The translations under genes were made by a program, and so were the position numbers. From positions 1,054,001 through 1,118,000 of the forward strand of contig CALYLX010000034.1 of assembly GCA_944990035.1 (NCBI GenBank): a stretch of DNA of 64,000 bases. Reading direction: 5' to 3'. Source of the stretch: Clitopilus passeckerianus (lineage: Eukaryota > Basidiomycota > Agaricomycetes > Agaricales > Entolomataceae). Shown one piece after another: positions 22,127 to 33,023 of this stretch; the stretch's first letter is position 1; the number at the start of each line of letters is the position of its first letter. The notes under the pieces are model-generated. The model did no database searches and had not been told where the DNA came from. It saw only the letters and a program-made list of their open reading frames with translations.

Positions 22127-22588
22127 TGTTACAGTTACCTTGGATACGCACCCGGACTCTTTTTCCTTTTACTCATCTACCATTACTATCCCCGCCCTGC
22201 TTACGTTTATACAATTACTCAGTACTGCTGCGCATTACTCATCCCTTTAGCTATGATTACTCAGTATTCTCACGATCGTGGGATACTTGTACTATATTTA
22301 CTTACCATGACTCGTCGCGACTCTTACTCTGACTCACTCCGAGTCATACTTACTTTTGCTTACTTAGCATTGCTGCGCAATGCCCAACCCTTAGCCCTAC
22401 TCTTCATGTATAAATACTTTTACGCTTTCGGTCTTGCTTCCCCAGCTTGACCTAAAAGCCTATACATTGCTATTTGCTTTAACTTCGACTCGCTCGATTA
22501 CTCTCGCTCGTCTCTACAAAGGCTGGTAGAGGACTAAGCAGCTGAACTCTTGATACTTGGTTGAGCACGTAGCGATACTAGCTTAACA
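22127..22588 (+). repeat. 5' LTR of Gypsy G2
   Basis: It starts TGTTACAG and ends CTTAACA (inverted TGTTA/TAACA). It contains the palindrome-like CACGATCGTG, a TATA box at 22409-22416 and the probable transcript start region at about 22443. Confidence 0.96.
22409..22453 (+). promoter_or_regulatory. G2 LTR promoter: TATA box and self-primer segment
   Basis: TATAAATA (22409-22416) is followed 27 bases later by CAGCTTGACCT (22443-22453). A transcript starting about 30 bases after the TATA box would begin at or near this 11-mer. The 11-mer is the exact reverse complement of the sequence just after the LTR (22591-22601). The diverged G1 LTR keeps the same 11-mer at the same distance. Confidence 0.75.
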
Positions 22589-22590
22589 AA

Positions 22591-22601
22591 AGGTCAAGCT
22601 G
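22591..22601 (+). other. Primer-binding site of G2, probably self-priming
   Basis: AGGTCAAGCTG starts two bases after the LTR end. It is complementary over 11 bases to the presumed 5' end of the element's own RNA (22443-22453), as in the Tf1/sushi group, where the folded mRNA 5' end primes minus-strand synthesis in place of a tRNA. Confidence 0.75.
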
Positions 22602-23034
22602 ATCTGATAGCCCGCTCATCGCAAGCGTAGGCCACAACCACCAACCACCCGACTGCAAGAGGTCGACCACCCTTGCAGAACCGACCGGAACCACGTCTCT
22701 CTCAAGACCGCCGAACGCCTCAACTCCCACCGGGACAGAGAGGGTAGTACAACTCGACGACGGCACTTACTCAGAATTTGACCTTAAAACAAACCGTTGG
22801 AGACATTTGGTACCAAAAGACGAAAACCCGCGACAATATCGATTCGGCGACTACCTTAGCAGCGCCTACTTCACCGAAGAAGTAAAGAACCCAGAACCAG
22901 AACCACAGTCAGACCCCGAACCAGAATCAGAAGCAGAACAAGAACCCGAAGAAGAATCAGAACCAGAACCAGAACCCCCCAGACAGACCCAGACTCCGAC
23001 ACCCGCACAAACTCCGAAACAAGAACCACCAGAA

Positions 23035-23919
23035 ATGGCTCCGACCAACCCTGAACCAAAGAAACTCGCCGAACTCTGAATGGGACAACCATTTGAATAT
23101 GATGGTGACCGAAGAAATGCTGAAGTTTGGTTGTTGGAAGTCAAGATGTACCTAAGCCTGAACGACCACATCTACGACAACAACAACAAGCAAATCGCTT
23201 TTGCACTTTCCTTTTTGAAGAAAGGAACCGCATTGGCGTGGAAACGATCTTTCTGTCAGAACCACACAAACAAAGATAACGACATCATCCTCCCCGATTT
23301 CAAGCAATTCGAGAAAGAGTTCATCAACACCTTTTACCCAGTAGACGGAGAAGGACAGGCATTTGCGTCCCTCGATGCTCTCACGCAGAAAGGACCAATT
23401 GACGATTACATATCTCAATTCAAAGTCCTTATCTCCACCTCCGGGATCACCGATGAAAAAGCGAAGATTGAATTCTTCCAGAAAGGACTCAACTCCAAGA
23501 TCATCGAAAAGATCTATAACCTCCCCATTCTTCCCATCACCATTAACGGATGGTACGAACACGCTGCCCGATTTGATGCGCAATGGCGTAGAGGACAGAA
23601 TGTCATCCGCCGCAACAGAGGACTCCCTCCTATTTCCCACGCAAATCCCCGCAATACCCACACCACGGCAGACCCTAACGCCATGGACATTGACGCCTTA
23701 TCTTTTGAAAAGAGAAAGGAGTTAATGAAGGAAGGGAAATGCTTCCGCTGTTTCAAGAAAGGACATCGCTCTCGAGAATGCCCTGAACGCAGAGGAGGAA
23801 AGCAGTCCAGCACCAACTCCTATGGCAAGAAAAACATCAAAGATCTTGTCAGAACCATTAGAGCATTGGAAGCGGAAGAATTGGAGAGCTTCTGGAATGA
23901 GCTCGATGAGGATTTTTAG
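23035..23919 (+). CDS. gag: Gypsy G2 Gag (nucleocapsid-type polyprotein)
   Basis: The main frame opens at MGQPFEYDGDRRNAEVWLL (ATG 23080). An in-frame ATG at 23035 (MAPTNPEPKK) is separated from it by a single TGA at 23077-23079, and the same frame is open further upstream through a Glu/Pro-rich stretch (about 22885-22980). Gag core features are the W-containing start of the retrotransposon Gag domain and one CCHC zinc knuckle, CFRCFKKGHRSREC (about 23740-23785). The ORF ends with acidic residues at 23919. The TGA may be a mutation or mark the true start at 23080. Gag packages element RNA in cytoplasmic particles. Confidence 0.85.
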
Positions 23920-23999
23920 AACGGCGGCCAGTGTCAACGTCTGAACCCGCCACAATACTGATTTCTTCTATGTCGTAGGCAGAACCTTTTGATAAATCT

Positions 24000-26900
24000 A
24001 TGCGTCTACCCATTAAGGTCTCTGCTCCGAATGAAGAAAGAACCGTTGAAACCAAAGCACTAGTCGACTCAGGTGCTCAAGGACTATTCATCGACAAAGA
24101 ATTTGTCGCCCGCTATCGAATCAAGACACATCCCCTTCGACAACCTCTCACTGCCAAAAACGTTGACGGCACTATCAACAAAATGGGGCAAATCACCCAT
24201 TACACCTGGGTCGATATAGGGATAGGGAAACACAAGGCGTCAGAACGGTGCCTGGTCACCGGATTAGGGAATGAACACCTGATCCTCGGACTCCCATGGC
24301 TGAAGCGAACGAATCCAGAAATCAACTGGCAAAAGGGGACACTATTCATTAATCCCAAACACGTCAAGACATCCCCGCTACGCACGGCCCTTGCCCGAGT
24401 CCAGATCAGACGACTAGCTGCCACAGAGGAATCACGCCCAGACATTTCCAACGTACCCGACGAACCCGAACCCATTGAAACACCCTTAGAAGAACCCAAT
24501 GACGAACAAGACCTGGTTATTGCCTATGTGAAAGGAGAACCAGTGATGGGGATATTCGAACGAGCCAATTCCCCATTGACGAATGAACATCGAGAACCAG
24601 AAATCAGAAGAATCCGAGCTGCAAATATCTCCCGAATCACCCGAGATAGAGGATCACTGCGATTTGTCCCGACCCAGAACATCTGGATCCGCGCCAAGAC
24701 GTCCATCTCCCAGACCCTAGAACATCAGAAAACTGAAGAAGTCAAGAAGAAACTTGAAGACCTCATTCCCCCCGAATACCACGAATTCAAGAAAGTCTTT
24801 GAGAAAGAAGCATCAGAACGATTTCCCCCATCTCGGCCTTGGGATCACGCCATTGATCTCAAACCAGACTTTGTCCCGAAAGACTGCAAGGTCTACCCTC
24901 TCAACCCAAAGGAGCAAGCCGAAATGGACAAATTTCTCGAAGAAAACTTACGGAAAGGATACATCCGACCCTCGAAATCACCTCAAGCATCACCCTTCTT
25001 CTTTGTAGCAAAGAAAGAAGCAAACGCACTACGACCCTGCCAAGATTACCGATATCTCAACAGTGGAACTGTCAAGAATGCCTACCCCTTACCACTAGTC
25101 AGCGACCTACTCGACAAACTCAGAGGAGCAAAGATTTTCACAAAACTAGACATCCGATGGGGATATCATAATGTCCGGATCAAAGAAGGAGACGAGTGGA
25201 AAGCAGCCTTCAAAACAAATCGAGGCTTGTTTGAACCCACCGTCATGTTCTTTGGACTATGCAACTCCCCAGCCACGTTTCAAGCAATGATGAACCACAT
25301 CTTCAGAGACATGATCGATGAAGGATGGTTAATCATCTACATGGATGACATGCTACTCTTCTCTAAAGACCCAAGAGAACATGAGAAGCGCACCAAACGG
25401 GTACTCCAAAGGCTGATGGAACACAACCTGTTCCTTAAAGCTGAGAAATGCAAATTCAACGTGACAGAAGTCGAATTCCTTGGAATGATCATATCGCCAG
25501 ACAAGATCCACATGGACCCGACCAAACTCGATGGGATAAAGAAATGGCCAACCCCGACCACCGTAAAAGAAGTTCGGTCCTTTTTGGGATTTGGCAACTT
25601 CTACCGAAGGTTCATAGGGAAATATGCGGAATTAGCCCGACCCCTGAACGATCTCACCAAGAAAGATCGGCCCTTTACATGGGGAAAGGAACAAGAAGAA
25701 GCATTTGAAGCCCTGAAGAAAAGGTTCGCGGAGACACCCGTACTCACGATGCCCGATCCAACGAAACCGTTCACCATTGAATGTGATGCATCCAAGTGGG
25801 CAACAGGAGCAGTGCTACGCCAACGAGACGAAAATAACGACTGGCACCCTTGTGGATACATCTCTCACTCCTTCACCCCAACCGAACGGAACTACGAAAT
25901 CTACGACAGGGAACTACTCGCTATAGTCAGAGCACTGGAAACTTGGCGACACTATCTACAAGGATCAGCCCACCCTGTCACGGTATTCTCCGACCATAAG
26001 AACCTAACCTACTACCGAACGCCACAGAAACTTAGCCGACGACAAGCACGATGGAGTTTACTCCTCTCCCAATATGACCTAAACCTAGTCCATGTACCAG
26101 GAACTCAGATGGTCCAATCTGACGAACTGTCCCGACGAGCAGATCACATTCTAAACCACGACACCGACAACGAAGACATCACCATGCTACCTGATAAACT
26201 CTTCATCCGAACAATTGACACCGAACTTAAGGCGGAATTTGCCGAACACATGATGAAAGACGAATTCTTCACGGAAGCAATACGACACCTGAAGAACCAC
26301 TCTACCCCCATTAAATCGGCTTTAGCCGACTGGAAAGTAGAGGACTCTCTCCTCTTCTTCCGAGGGTGATGCTACGTCCCTAATGACGCTACCCTACGAC
26401 GAAGCCTCATACAGAAGTATCATGACGCACCTATGGCCGGGCACCCAGGAGCATTCAAGACGATGGAGTTAATTTCCGAACACTACTGGTGGCCCAGAAT
26501 GTTTGGAACTGTCAAATCCTACGTTGATGGATGTGCCCCTTGCCAACAGATGAAGGTCAATACACACCCCACGGCACCTCCCCTGAACCCAGTCAAATTT
26601 ACCGCCACACGACCCTTCGAACTTGCCTCTACAGATTTCATCACTGATCTTCCTGAGGTTAACGGTTACGACTCACTCATGGTCGTGGTAGACCATGGCC
26701 TTAGTAAGGGGGTAATTTTGATCCCTTGCAAGAAGACCATTGACGCCCTAGGCACTGCCAACAACTACCTGGATGCTGTCTACAGAAGATTCGGACTTCC
26801 TGACAAACTGATATCCGATAGAGGTCCACAATTCGCATCCAAAGTATTCCAAGAACTAGGACGACTCCTAAATCAAGCTTTCCCTGACAACCGCATATCA

Positions 26901-27660
26901 CCCACAAGCAGATGGAGAAACCGAACGTGTCAACCAAGACATTGGCGCTTATCTCCGACTATTCTGCGCCAACAACCCCGAGAAATGGCTAGAACTAATT
27001 CCCCTAATGGAATTCGCCCATAACAAACGTGTTCATGCCGTCACCGCACAAACTCCATTCTACCTAATGAACGGAGCAGAACCACGTGCTATCCCCCTTC
27101 CATATCAGAAGACCAATGTCCCTGCTGCGGAAACCCGAATGAAAGAACTCCAACAGGCACGAGACGAAGCTGCGGCTGCCCATGAACTTGCGAGACGAAA
27201 GATGGCCGAACGTGTCCGAAGTAACTTCAAACCATTTGAACAAGGACAGAAGGTTTGGTTGGAAACAACTAACCTAAAACTGGCATACTACTCAAAGAAG
27301 TTCACGCCACGACGAGAAGGCCCCTTCACGATCAAAGAAGTTCTAGGTCCGCTGACCTACAGATTAGAACTACCCCGAGCATGGAAAATTCACCCTGTGT
27401 TCCACGCCACCCTCCTCACACCATACAAGGAAACTGAGACACATGGGCCCAATTTCCTAGAACCGCCACCTGACCTCATCAATCAAGAAGAATGGGAAGT
27501 GGAAGAAATTGTCGCACACAAACGACATCGTGGGAAGATCCTTTACAAGATCAAGTGGAAAGGATATCCGACATCGGAGAACTCATGGGAACCTGTGAGA
27601 AACCTCCAGAACGCCAAGAAGACCCTTGAAGCATATAAGAAGAAGAAGAACATTCGGTGA
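24000..27660 (+). pseudogene. pol: Gypsy G2 pol: protease, RT, RNase H, integrase, chromodomain; one stop, one frameshift
   Basis: The first frame (24000-26369) has the aspartic protease motif DSGAQG (about 24068), RT with YMDD (25338-25349), and RNase H from IECDASKWATGAVL. A TGA at 26367-26369 falls between RNase H and integrase where G1 has a Lys codon. The integrase zinc finger (HPGAFKT... CAPCQQM) and core Asp (STDFITDLP) follow. A frameshift at about 26870 precedes the [10 protein letters not shown] block. The last frame runs from about 26876 to 27660 and ends with a chromodomain (VEEIVAHKRHRGKILYKIKW, then NSWEP). Chromodomains steer integration to marked chromatin. Confidence 0.92.
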
Positions 27661-27710
27661 ATCTCCATCAACCCACAGCACTTTGCCGAAGCAAACACAT
27701 CTCTCTTATA

Positions 27711-28592
27711 ATGTCCTCCAATGTCTCCTCCTACGACCGCACCATCATCCTTAACACCTTCAAAACCGATTCCGCTGTTACGGCGCTCCGTACGAACACT
27801 GCCTGGAGCAGCAACGACAACCTCCTCACTGAAGTGGCAGAGCGAGGCTCAGCCTACCACGATCGAAGAACCGAATTCCGCAACGAAGTGGCTCGTCTAT
27901 GCCACCTATATTCGAAAACCCTTGAAGAACTTGATCGAGCTCTTGACAGCTCTGACCAACGCACGGAGGAAACCCTCACCGACCTCTTCTTTGCTGCCGG
28001 AGGTACAGCCTTCCTTGATCAGCACTATCCTGAACGACGAAGTTGGTTCCCCAACCCGAAAGAGACAGATTTCGAAACCCTTGCCGCCAATCCCTGGGGG
28101 CCTGAGGAAGATCAAACCACCGAAGAACCGACGATTCTCACGGCATGTCAGGTTCGAGGAACCCTCCAAGAATTCCCCCCCGTCACCAACCTTGCTACCG
28201 CTGCCAAGATAAAGCACAATCCCTTCATTCAAACTATATCCGAGGATCAAGATAGCGACAAGGAAAATGTCAACCCAAATGTCAAACCCGCCGACACCTT
28301 ACCTCTCCGCATTCGAAAGCCCACCAGAGTCAGATTCGCCAACTCTGGTGAACCCTCTTCCTCAACGATCTCGTCACAGAAGGCGCCGCGTACCGGATAC
28401 CTTGCCAACCAGCCACCACCGCCCAGACACTTCCGATGCTATGTTTGCGGAGGCAGACATCGACAATACCATTGCTTTCGTTTTGTTTGTCGTCTGTGTC
28501 ATCATCGCGGCCCAGGCCATTACCCGGTTAACTGTCCACAACGCTATTGGAAGAACATAGACCGCCATTTCTGGGGCAAGAAGAAGAATTGA
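27711..28592 (+). CDS. Extra ORF (ORF3) of Gypsy G2 with C-terminal zinc knuckles
   Basis: ATG 27711 (MSSNVSSYDRTIILNTF) lies about 50 bases after the pol stop; the ORF is intact at 293 residues and stops 33 bases before the 3' LTR. The N-terminal half is predicted helical (EVARLCHLYSKTLEELDRAL), with conserved EETLTDLFFAAGGTAF and NPWGPEE. The middle is Pro/Ser-rich. The end has two Cys/His clusters, CYVCGGRHRQYHC and CRLCHHRGPGHYPVNC, and finishes basic (WGKKKN). I know no named family. Its position matches that of an env-like or accessory gene, but no signal peptide or membrane segment is visible, so an RNA- or DNA-binding accessory protein is more likely. Confidence 0.85.
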   Translation: MSSNVSSYDRTIILNTFKTDSAVTALRTNTAWSSNDNLLTEVAERGSAYHDRRTEFRNEVARLCHLYSKTLEELDRALDSSDQRTEETLTDLFFAAGGTAFLDQHYPERRSWFPNPKETDFETLAANPWGPEEDQTTEEPTILTACQVRGTLQEFPPVTNLATAAKIKHNPFIQTISEDQDSDKENVNPNVKPADTLPLRIRKPTRVRFANSGEPSSSTISSQKAPRTGYLANQPPPPRHFRCYVCGGRHRQYHCFRFVCRLCHHRGPGHYPVNCPQRYWKNIDRHFWGKKKN

Positions 28593-28613
28593 AGTCAGGT
28601 GACTTCAACGCTA

Positions 28614-28625
28614 GCGAGAGGGTAA
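28614..28625 (+). other. Polypurine tract of Gypsy G2
   Basis: The purine-rich GCGAGAGGGTAA directly precedes the 3' LTR; G1 has GCGAGGGTAA at the same place. It probably primes plus-strand DNA synthesis. Confidence 0.7.
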
Positions 28626-29087
28626 TGTTACAGTTACCTTGGATACGCACCCGGACTCTTTTTCCTTTTACTCATCTACCATTACTATCCCCGCCCTGCT
28701 TACGTTTATACAATTACTCAGTACTGCTGCGCATTACTCATCCCTTTAGCTATGATTACTCAGTATTCTCACGATCGTGGGATACTTGTACTATATTTAC
28801 TTACCATGACTCGTCGCGACTCTTACTCTGACTCACTCCGAGTCATACTTACTTTTGCTTACTTAGCATTGCTGCGCAATGCCCAACCCTTAGCCCTACT
28901 CTTCATGTATAAATACTTTTACGCTTTCGGTCTTGCTTCCCCAGCTTGACCTAAAAGCCTATACATTGCTATTTGCTTTAACTTCGACTCGCTCGATTAC
29001 TCTCGCTCGTCTCTACAAAGGCTGGTAGAGGACTAAGCAGCTGAACTCTTGATACTTGGTTGAGCACGTAGCGATACTAGCTTAACA
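28626..29087 (+). repeat. 3' LTR of Gypsy G2
   Basis: 462 bp, reading the same as 22127-22588 throughout. Confidence 0.96.
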
Positions 29088-29092
29088 AGTTG
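29088..29092. repeat. 5-bp target site duplication, right copy (Gypsy G2)
   Basis: AGTTG, as at 22122-22126. Confidence 0.93.
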
Positions 29093-29587
29093 CAAGAGTG
29101 CCAGAACAGCGCTCAATTGCTTCTGCTTAGGGTAAGGACAATGTGTCTAGCAGTTTGATAGAAGAGGCGAGTTCTTTAAGGAACTCCTTTTTTTGCTCAC
29201 TGTCCTTAAACAGGGTGATATGCTCTGCCTCCAGCTTAACAGGCTGAATGGGGAGTGTGACGGTGAGAGAAGCATGATCAGAGGGACCCTTCCACTCAGT
29301 GACCACACTATGCAATGTCCCAGCAGCACAAGCCAGAAGGAGGAAGAACAAGTCAATGACAGATGGTCTGAGACTGACAGCGTGAGGGAAGTGGGTAGGA
29401 GTGCGCTCTGGAAGAAGCTAATCTCCAGCCCAAGGTCAAGCGCAACATCACACAGTTCAGTTGCAACATCACACAGTTCAGTTGCAACATCATTTGGATC
29501 CCAGACTGACAACTTGCAGTTAAAGTCCCTGCCATGCAAAGCATGCTTGGGAGGCAAGGAGCATTGTCACAGAGCCAGCGAATAGCT
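29093..29587 (-). pseudogene. LINE ORF2 endonuclease fragment, minus strand
   Basis: It contains the endonuclease signatures GRDFNCKLSVWDPND and, after frame changes, GPSDHASLTVTL with the catalytic SDH. It is the upstream part of the LINE whose RT start lies at 21618-22126; G2 separates them. A 21-base tandem duplication (about 29450-29491) doubles the residues ATELCDV. Confidence 0.83.
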
Positions 29588-31311
29588 TTTTTTTTTTTTT
29601 GATCAAAGCCCTACGCCCCCGGAGGGGGCGTCTGACAATTTATATTCCGGCGCCCAATCGCAGTCCAGTCGCAAGTATTTAAATACATGCATTGTATACT
29701 AATGTATGTAAACCGTGTTTGTCAAGTAAACTACACTGAATACAAGGTGCACCAAAGAGCAAGCTAGTGTGGCCCCCAAGAATAAATCTGTCAATGAGTA
29801 TGGTAGCGCGCAACACCCCGCAGAAGCAGCAAGAACCCTGGAAGCCAGGCTCGCCGCTATATGAAGGATGGAGCACTGGCGTCTTATGCATGGAAAGTCA
29901 TGCCAGACGCTTTGGCTTGTTCTCTGCGAACAAATTGGTGTGCAACTGGCACCCAGACAAGATCGTCTGGGCGCGGTGGTGCAGTGGAGCCTGTTACAGG
30001 CATTTCTCGGTGGTGGCCTCCAACAGCGGGAGGGGCGCCAGGTGCATGTGTGGGGGCCTTGTCAGGCGGGCCACATTGCCGTGTCTTCCTGGTCTCAGGA
30101 AACGGCGGTGGAGGCTATTGCGATGGGAACACAAAAGTGGCAGGGTTGTTCTCAAGGAAGAACAAGAAGGACAACAGCTCCTGGCGCAAGCGCTGCCTGG
30201 GCCATCGTTCGAGGTGCGCGCACTGGTGGAGGATGTGTTCCCTCGTTTCCAGCACGCCCCAATCGCATGCACAAGGTGTCTCCCCATCAAGGTTGAAGCG
30301 TGCGCGGAATTCAAGTGGGCCTTAGGGAGACATCTTTGTATGTAAGGCACAAGAAGTTGTTGCCAGAGTAAGAAGGCTGCTGCAGTAGACAAGTCCACTC
30401 ATGCAGCATTCTATTCACAGCGCGTTTCCGGGCATACCCAAGGAATGTCTGGGGTTGGTTGCCAGCACCCACCCGCAGGCCAGTGGCCGCCAAGTGAGCC
30501 CGGTGATGAATGTCCCAGTTGAGTCTTGAAAGGACATGGACAAAGTGGACACACCTACCAGCGTCGCCCGAAAACCAAGCACGTAATTTGGAGCAAATGG
30601 ACAGTGAGTGTTCTTGCCCAGAATGGAGAGACAGGTCTAAAGCCAAAAGGATGGCTTTAGTCGAGTCTGAGAGCACAACTATCTTGACACAGTTGTCGCG
30701 CAAAACAGCCTTGCGTATGGACAAGTCAATGGCTGCGAGTTCAGCATCATCAGAGAGGACCCTGCCTGACGCCATAGTGTATTCTCTGGCCCAAAGGTGC
30801 CATAAAGGAGGGAGCAGGCAGCAACCGCTTGGTGCTTCCTGCTTTTGGGAACAGACGTGTCAGCTGCCACTAACACCATAGTGTCAGACAGATCTGTGTC
30901 AGTGCGAATCACCTTCAGGTGGATGCCACGAGCATCAAGGGCATCCTTAGATGCTGCAATGATGGTGTCAAATGTAACCCTGCCAGAGTGCATATCCAAC
31001 AGGCGAAGGCCTGGGACCCCTTCTCCACGGACAGGGTTGAGAGGCTCAGAGACGCGCATAGCATGTGCATCAGAATCCACAACTGTAGAGAGCAAGTTAC
31101 CACGCACGCGTCGCGACAAGTTGGAGAGAGACGAAGGAAGACGCATTGTCCCCTCATACCGCTGCTGCTTGTCACTAATAAGTGATAGCGTTGGATGGTT
31201 GCTTATCAGGGTGCCAACGCGTGCCTGGCCACGCTTGACAAGTTTCCTGATGTGCAAATGAATGGGAGGGAGACCAGGGATAGACTCAGTCCCCTCTCCC
31301 GGCGATGTGCG
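29588..31311 (-). mobile_element. LINE family A copy A5, 5'-truncated
   Basis: The T-run is at 29588-29600 and the hairpin at 29613-29631. ORF2 sequence continues up to about 31311 (minus-strand start at FRTSPGEGTESIPG), where it meets the 5' end of element B3 head to head. An internal deletion at about 30313 joins the Cys/His-tail region to the segment after RNase H. Confidence 0.9.
29868..31311 (-). pseudogene. LINE A5 ORF2 remnant (RNase H and tail)
   Basis: RNase H blocks AADTSVPKS, SDDAELAAID and VVLSDSTK are present, with a frameshift near 30785 and the deletion at about 30313. RT is missing because of 5' truncation. Inactive. Confidence 0.85.
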
Positions 31312-33018
31312 AAAGCACGCTTCTTGATCTCTTACCACCACCATCAAAGTGGTGATCTCGCACTATTCGCTCAATATCTTGCACAATTCTTGTCGGATCG
31401 ACACCAACCTATGTCTGGGAGTTCCTCTGGAGCTCGCCGCTATGCCTCCAACCCCCGATCTGGACCGATCACATCGGATCCCACTCGGGACGTCGAGATG
31501 TCCTCTGAGGAGGATGAACTTAATCTCTCTGAAGGAGCACCCTGGCAACAGGTCCCTGCTCGTTCTACTACTGCCCCTCCGCGCATTAGAGCGCCCCTGG
31601 GCATTGCTGAAGGTGAAGCCATTCTTGCTTCTCGCGCTGCAGCCAAGGCAAAGCGCAAGAAGAACAGTGACTCCTCCCCTCCCACCGAGCGCACTGGCTC
31701 TCCAGAAAAGAGACAGCGGGCTGGTACTATCACCCCGGCTTCTGTTGAACAGCAAGCCCCTCCTCCTACTGAGGAACCAGTACCTGGTCCCTCAGTTTCA
31801 TCACCTCCCACTCCCTCTGCCCCCTCTGTGGGTGACGCCTTGAAGCATGTGGAGGAAACCATTCAACTTGTCTCTGCACAAGTTGAATCTATTCGTGAGC
31901 AGGGCCTCTCTCTAGAGGTTCCTGCCTCTGCCAACGTTGGTGCTGCGCTTATTCGGCTTGTCCGGGTGGCTGGTGCTAGCGGTCTTCTTCGGGCGGCGGT
32001 TAACGCCAATCCCAATATTCAGGCGGGTTTCAGCAATTTGGGGGGCACGCTCCTCAAATTTGGCCCTCAACCCTCCTCAACCCCTAATCCTACCCCGGGT
32101 GGCGCTCTTGCTCCTGCTCCGTCCGCCTCCACTCCCACGTCTTCCCGGCCTAACCCGGGTCGGAAGACTGCACCTCCTCCCGTTCCTCCCCGGAACCCGG
32201 CTCGTCCCTATGGGCGCCCTGTCAACGTGGCAGGTGCTGCTCCATCTAGTGGTCGTGTGAAGGTCTTGCCCAAGGGCACCTTTGCACACGTTGTCGCAAC
32301 CGCAACAGCAGCTAACGCCGCTGCTGCGCCTGCTCCCTCCACCCCCACCGTTAAGCGCTCTGGCGCTAAAGTGGGTGGCGACATCACTGCTCTGGCCGCT
32401 CTTGCTAGGGCCTATCCCAATCTGGATGCTGAGCAACTTGCTCGCATCCACTTGAAGGCCTCTAGCCAGCCTTCTCCTGCACCCAACCCTACCCAGGTTA
32501 AGGTGCAGTCCACCACACATGGTCCTTCTCGCAAGAGGATCATCGCTATCCCTTCTGCGACTGTCGCTGCTTCTGTCTCTCTTGAGACTGTTGTGGCGAC
32601 GGTCAATTGTGGCCTCACCAAGAGGTCAAAACTCCGCATTGAGACTGCCTCCCTTGGTATGGGAGGCTACTTCATGCACACCACTCAGGTCCCCAATGCT
32701 GCCGACCTTGAGATTGTTTCCGGGTGGCTGGTCAAGGCCTTCCCAGCTGGCACCCCCACTTTCACCTGTGAGGTACCGCAGTCGCGGTCCTACCTCAAAA
32801 TTGTCAATGCCCCCTACCTCTCTATCGACGCCGATGGGGAGGAGGTCACCCTATCCCGCCCTGCCATTGAGTCTGTACTCACTGCAGGTGACACCCTTCA
32901 CGGTGCACAGCTGGCTGCCCCTCCGCGAGTTGTTCACAACTCAAAGACGGCCGACTCCTGCACTGTCTTCTTCGAGGTCTGGGACACCCGCCGGGGTGCT
33001 CGCCTCCGTGACCTACAG
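31312..33018 (+). mobile_element. Gag-only LINE, element B copy B3, 3' end missing
   Basis: It starts with the common B 5' end (CTTCTTGATCTC at 31320) and the leader stem, and runs into ORF1. The sequence leaves the B consensus at about 33015, before the zinc knuckles, and continues with Copia and MITE sequence. The 3' UTR, hairpin and poly(A) are lost. Confidence 0.85.
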
Positions 33019-33021
33019 TGA
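31411..33021 (+). CDS. Element B3 ORF1, C-terminally truncated but otherwise open
   Basis: ATG 31411 begins MSGSSSGARRYASNPRSG and the frame stays open for over 530 codons through the Pro/Ala-rich region (coiled segment ALKHVEETIQLVSAQVESIR) and the RRM-like block, ending RLRDLQ at a junction stop. Lacking the zinc knuckles, it could bind protein partners but probably not RNA normally. It has the longest undamaged N-terminal region of the three copies, so it defines the start. Confidence 0.8.
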   Translation: MSGSSSGARRYASNPRSGPITSDPTRDVEMSSEEDELNLSEGAPWQQVPARSTTAPPRIRAPLGIAEGEAILASRAAAKAKRKKNSDSSPPTERTGSPEKRQRAGTITPASVEQQAPPPTEEPVPGPSVSSPPTPSAPSVGDALKHVEETIQLVSAQVESIREQGLSLEVPASANVGAALIRLVRVAGASGLLRAAVNANPNIQAGFSNLGGTLLKFGPQPSSTPNPTPGGALAPAPSASTPTSSRPNPGRKTAPPPVPPRNPARPYGRPVNVAGAAPSSGRVKVLPKGTFAHVVATATAANAAAAPAPSTPTVKRSGAKVGGDITALAALARAYPNLDAEQLARIHLKASSQPSPAPNPTQVKVQSTTHGPSRKRIIAIPSATVAASVSLETVVATVNCGLTKRSKLRIETASLGMGGYFMHTTQVPNAADLEIVSGWLVKAFPAGTPTFTCEVPQSRSYLKIVNAPYLSIDADGEEVTLSRPAIESVLTAGDTLHGAQLAAPPRVVHNSKTADSCTVFFEVWDTRRGARLRDLQ

Positions 33022-33023
33022 CT

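Larger units (their letters stand above)
22127..29087 (+). mobile_element. Complete Ty3/Gypsy chromovirus G2
   Basis: The element is 6,961 bp with 462-bp LTRs at both ends, in which I found no difference when reading them side by side. It has a primer-binding site, gag, pol with chromodomain, an additional ORF, a purine tract and a 5-bp target duplication. It is nested in a minus-strand LINE. Identical LTRs mean recent insertion, although pol carries one in-frame stop and one frameshift, and gag has a stop near its start. Confidence 0.96.

Noticed and set aside
27711..28592. Envelope gene in Gypsy G2
   Set aside because: No signal peptide, membrane helix or furin-like site; Cys/His clusters suggest nucleic-acid binding instead.
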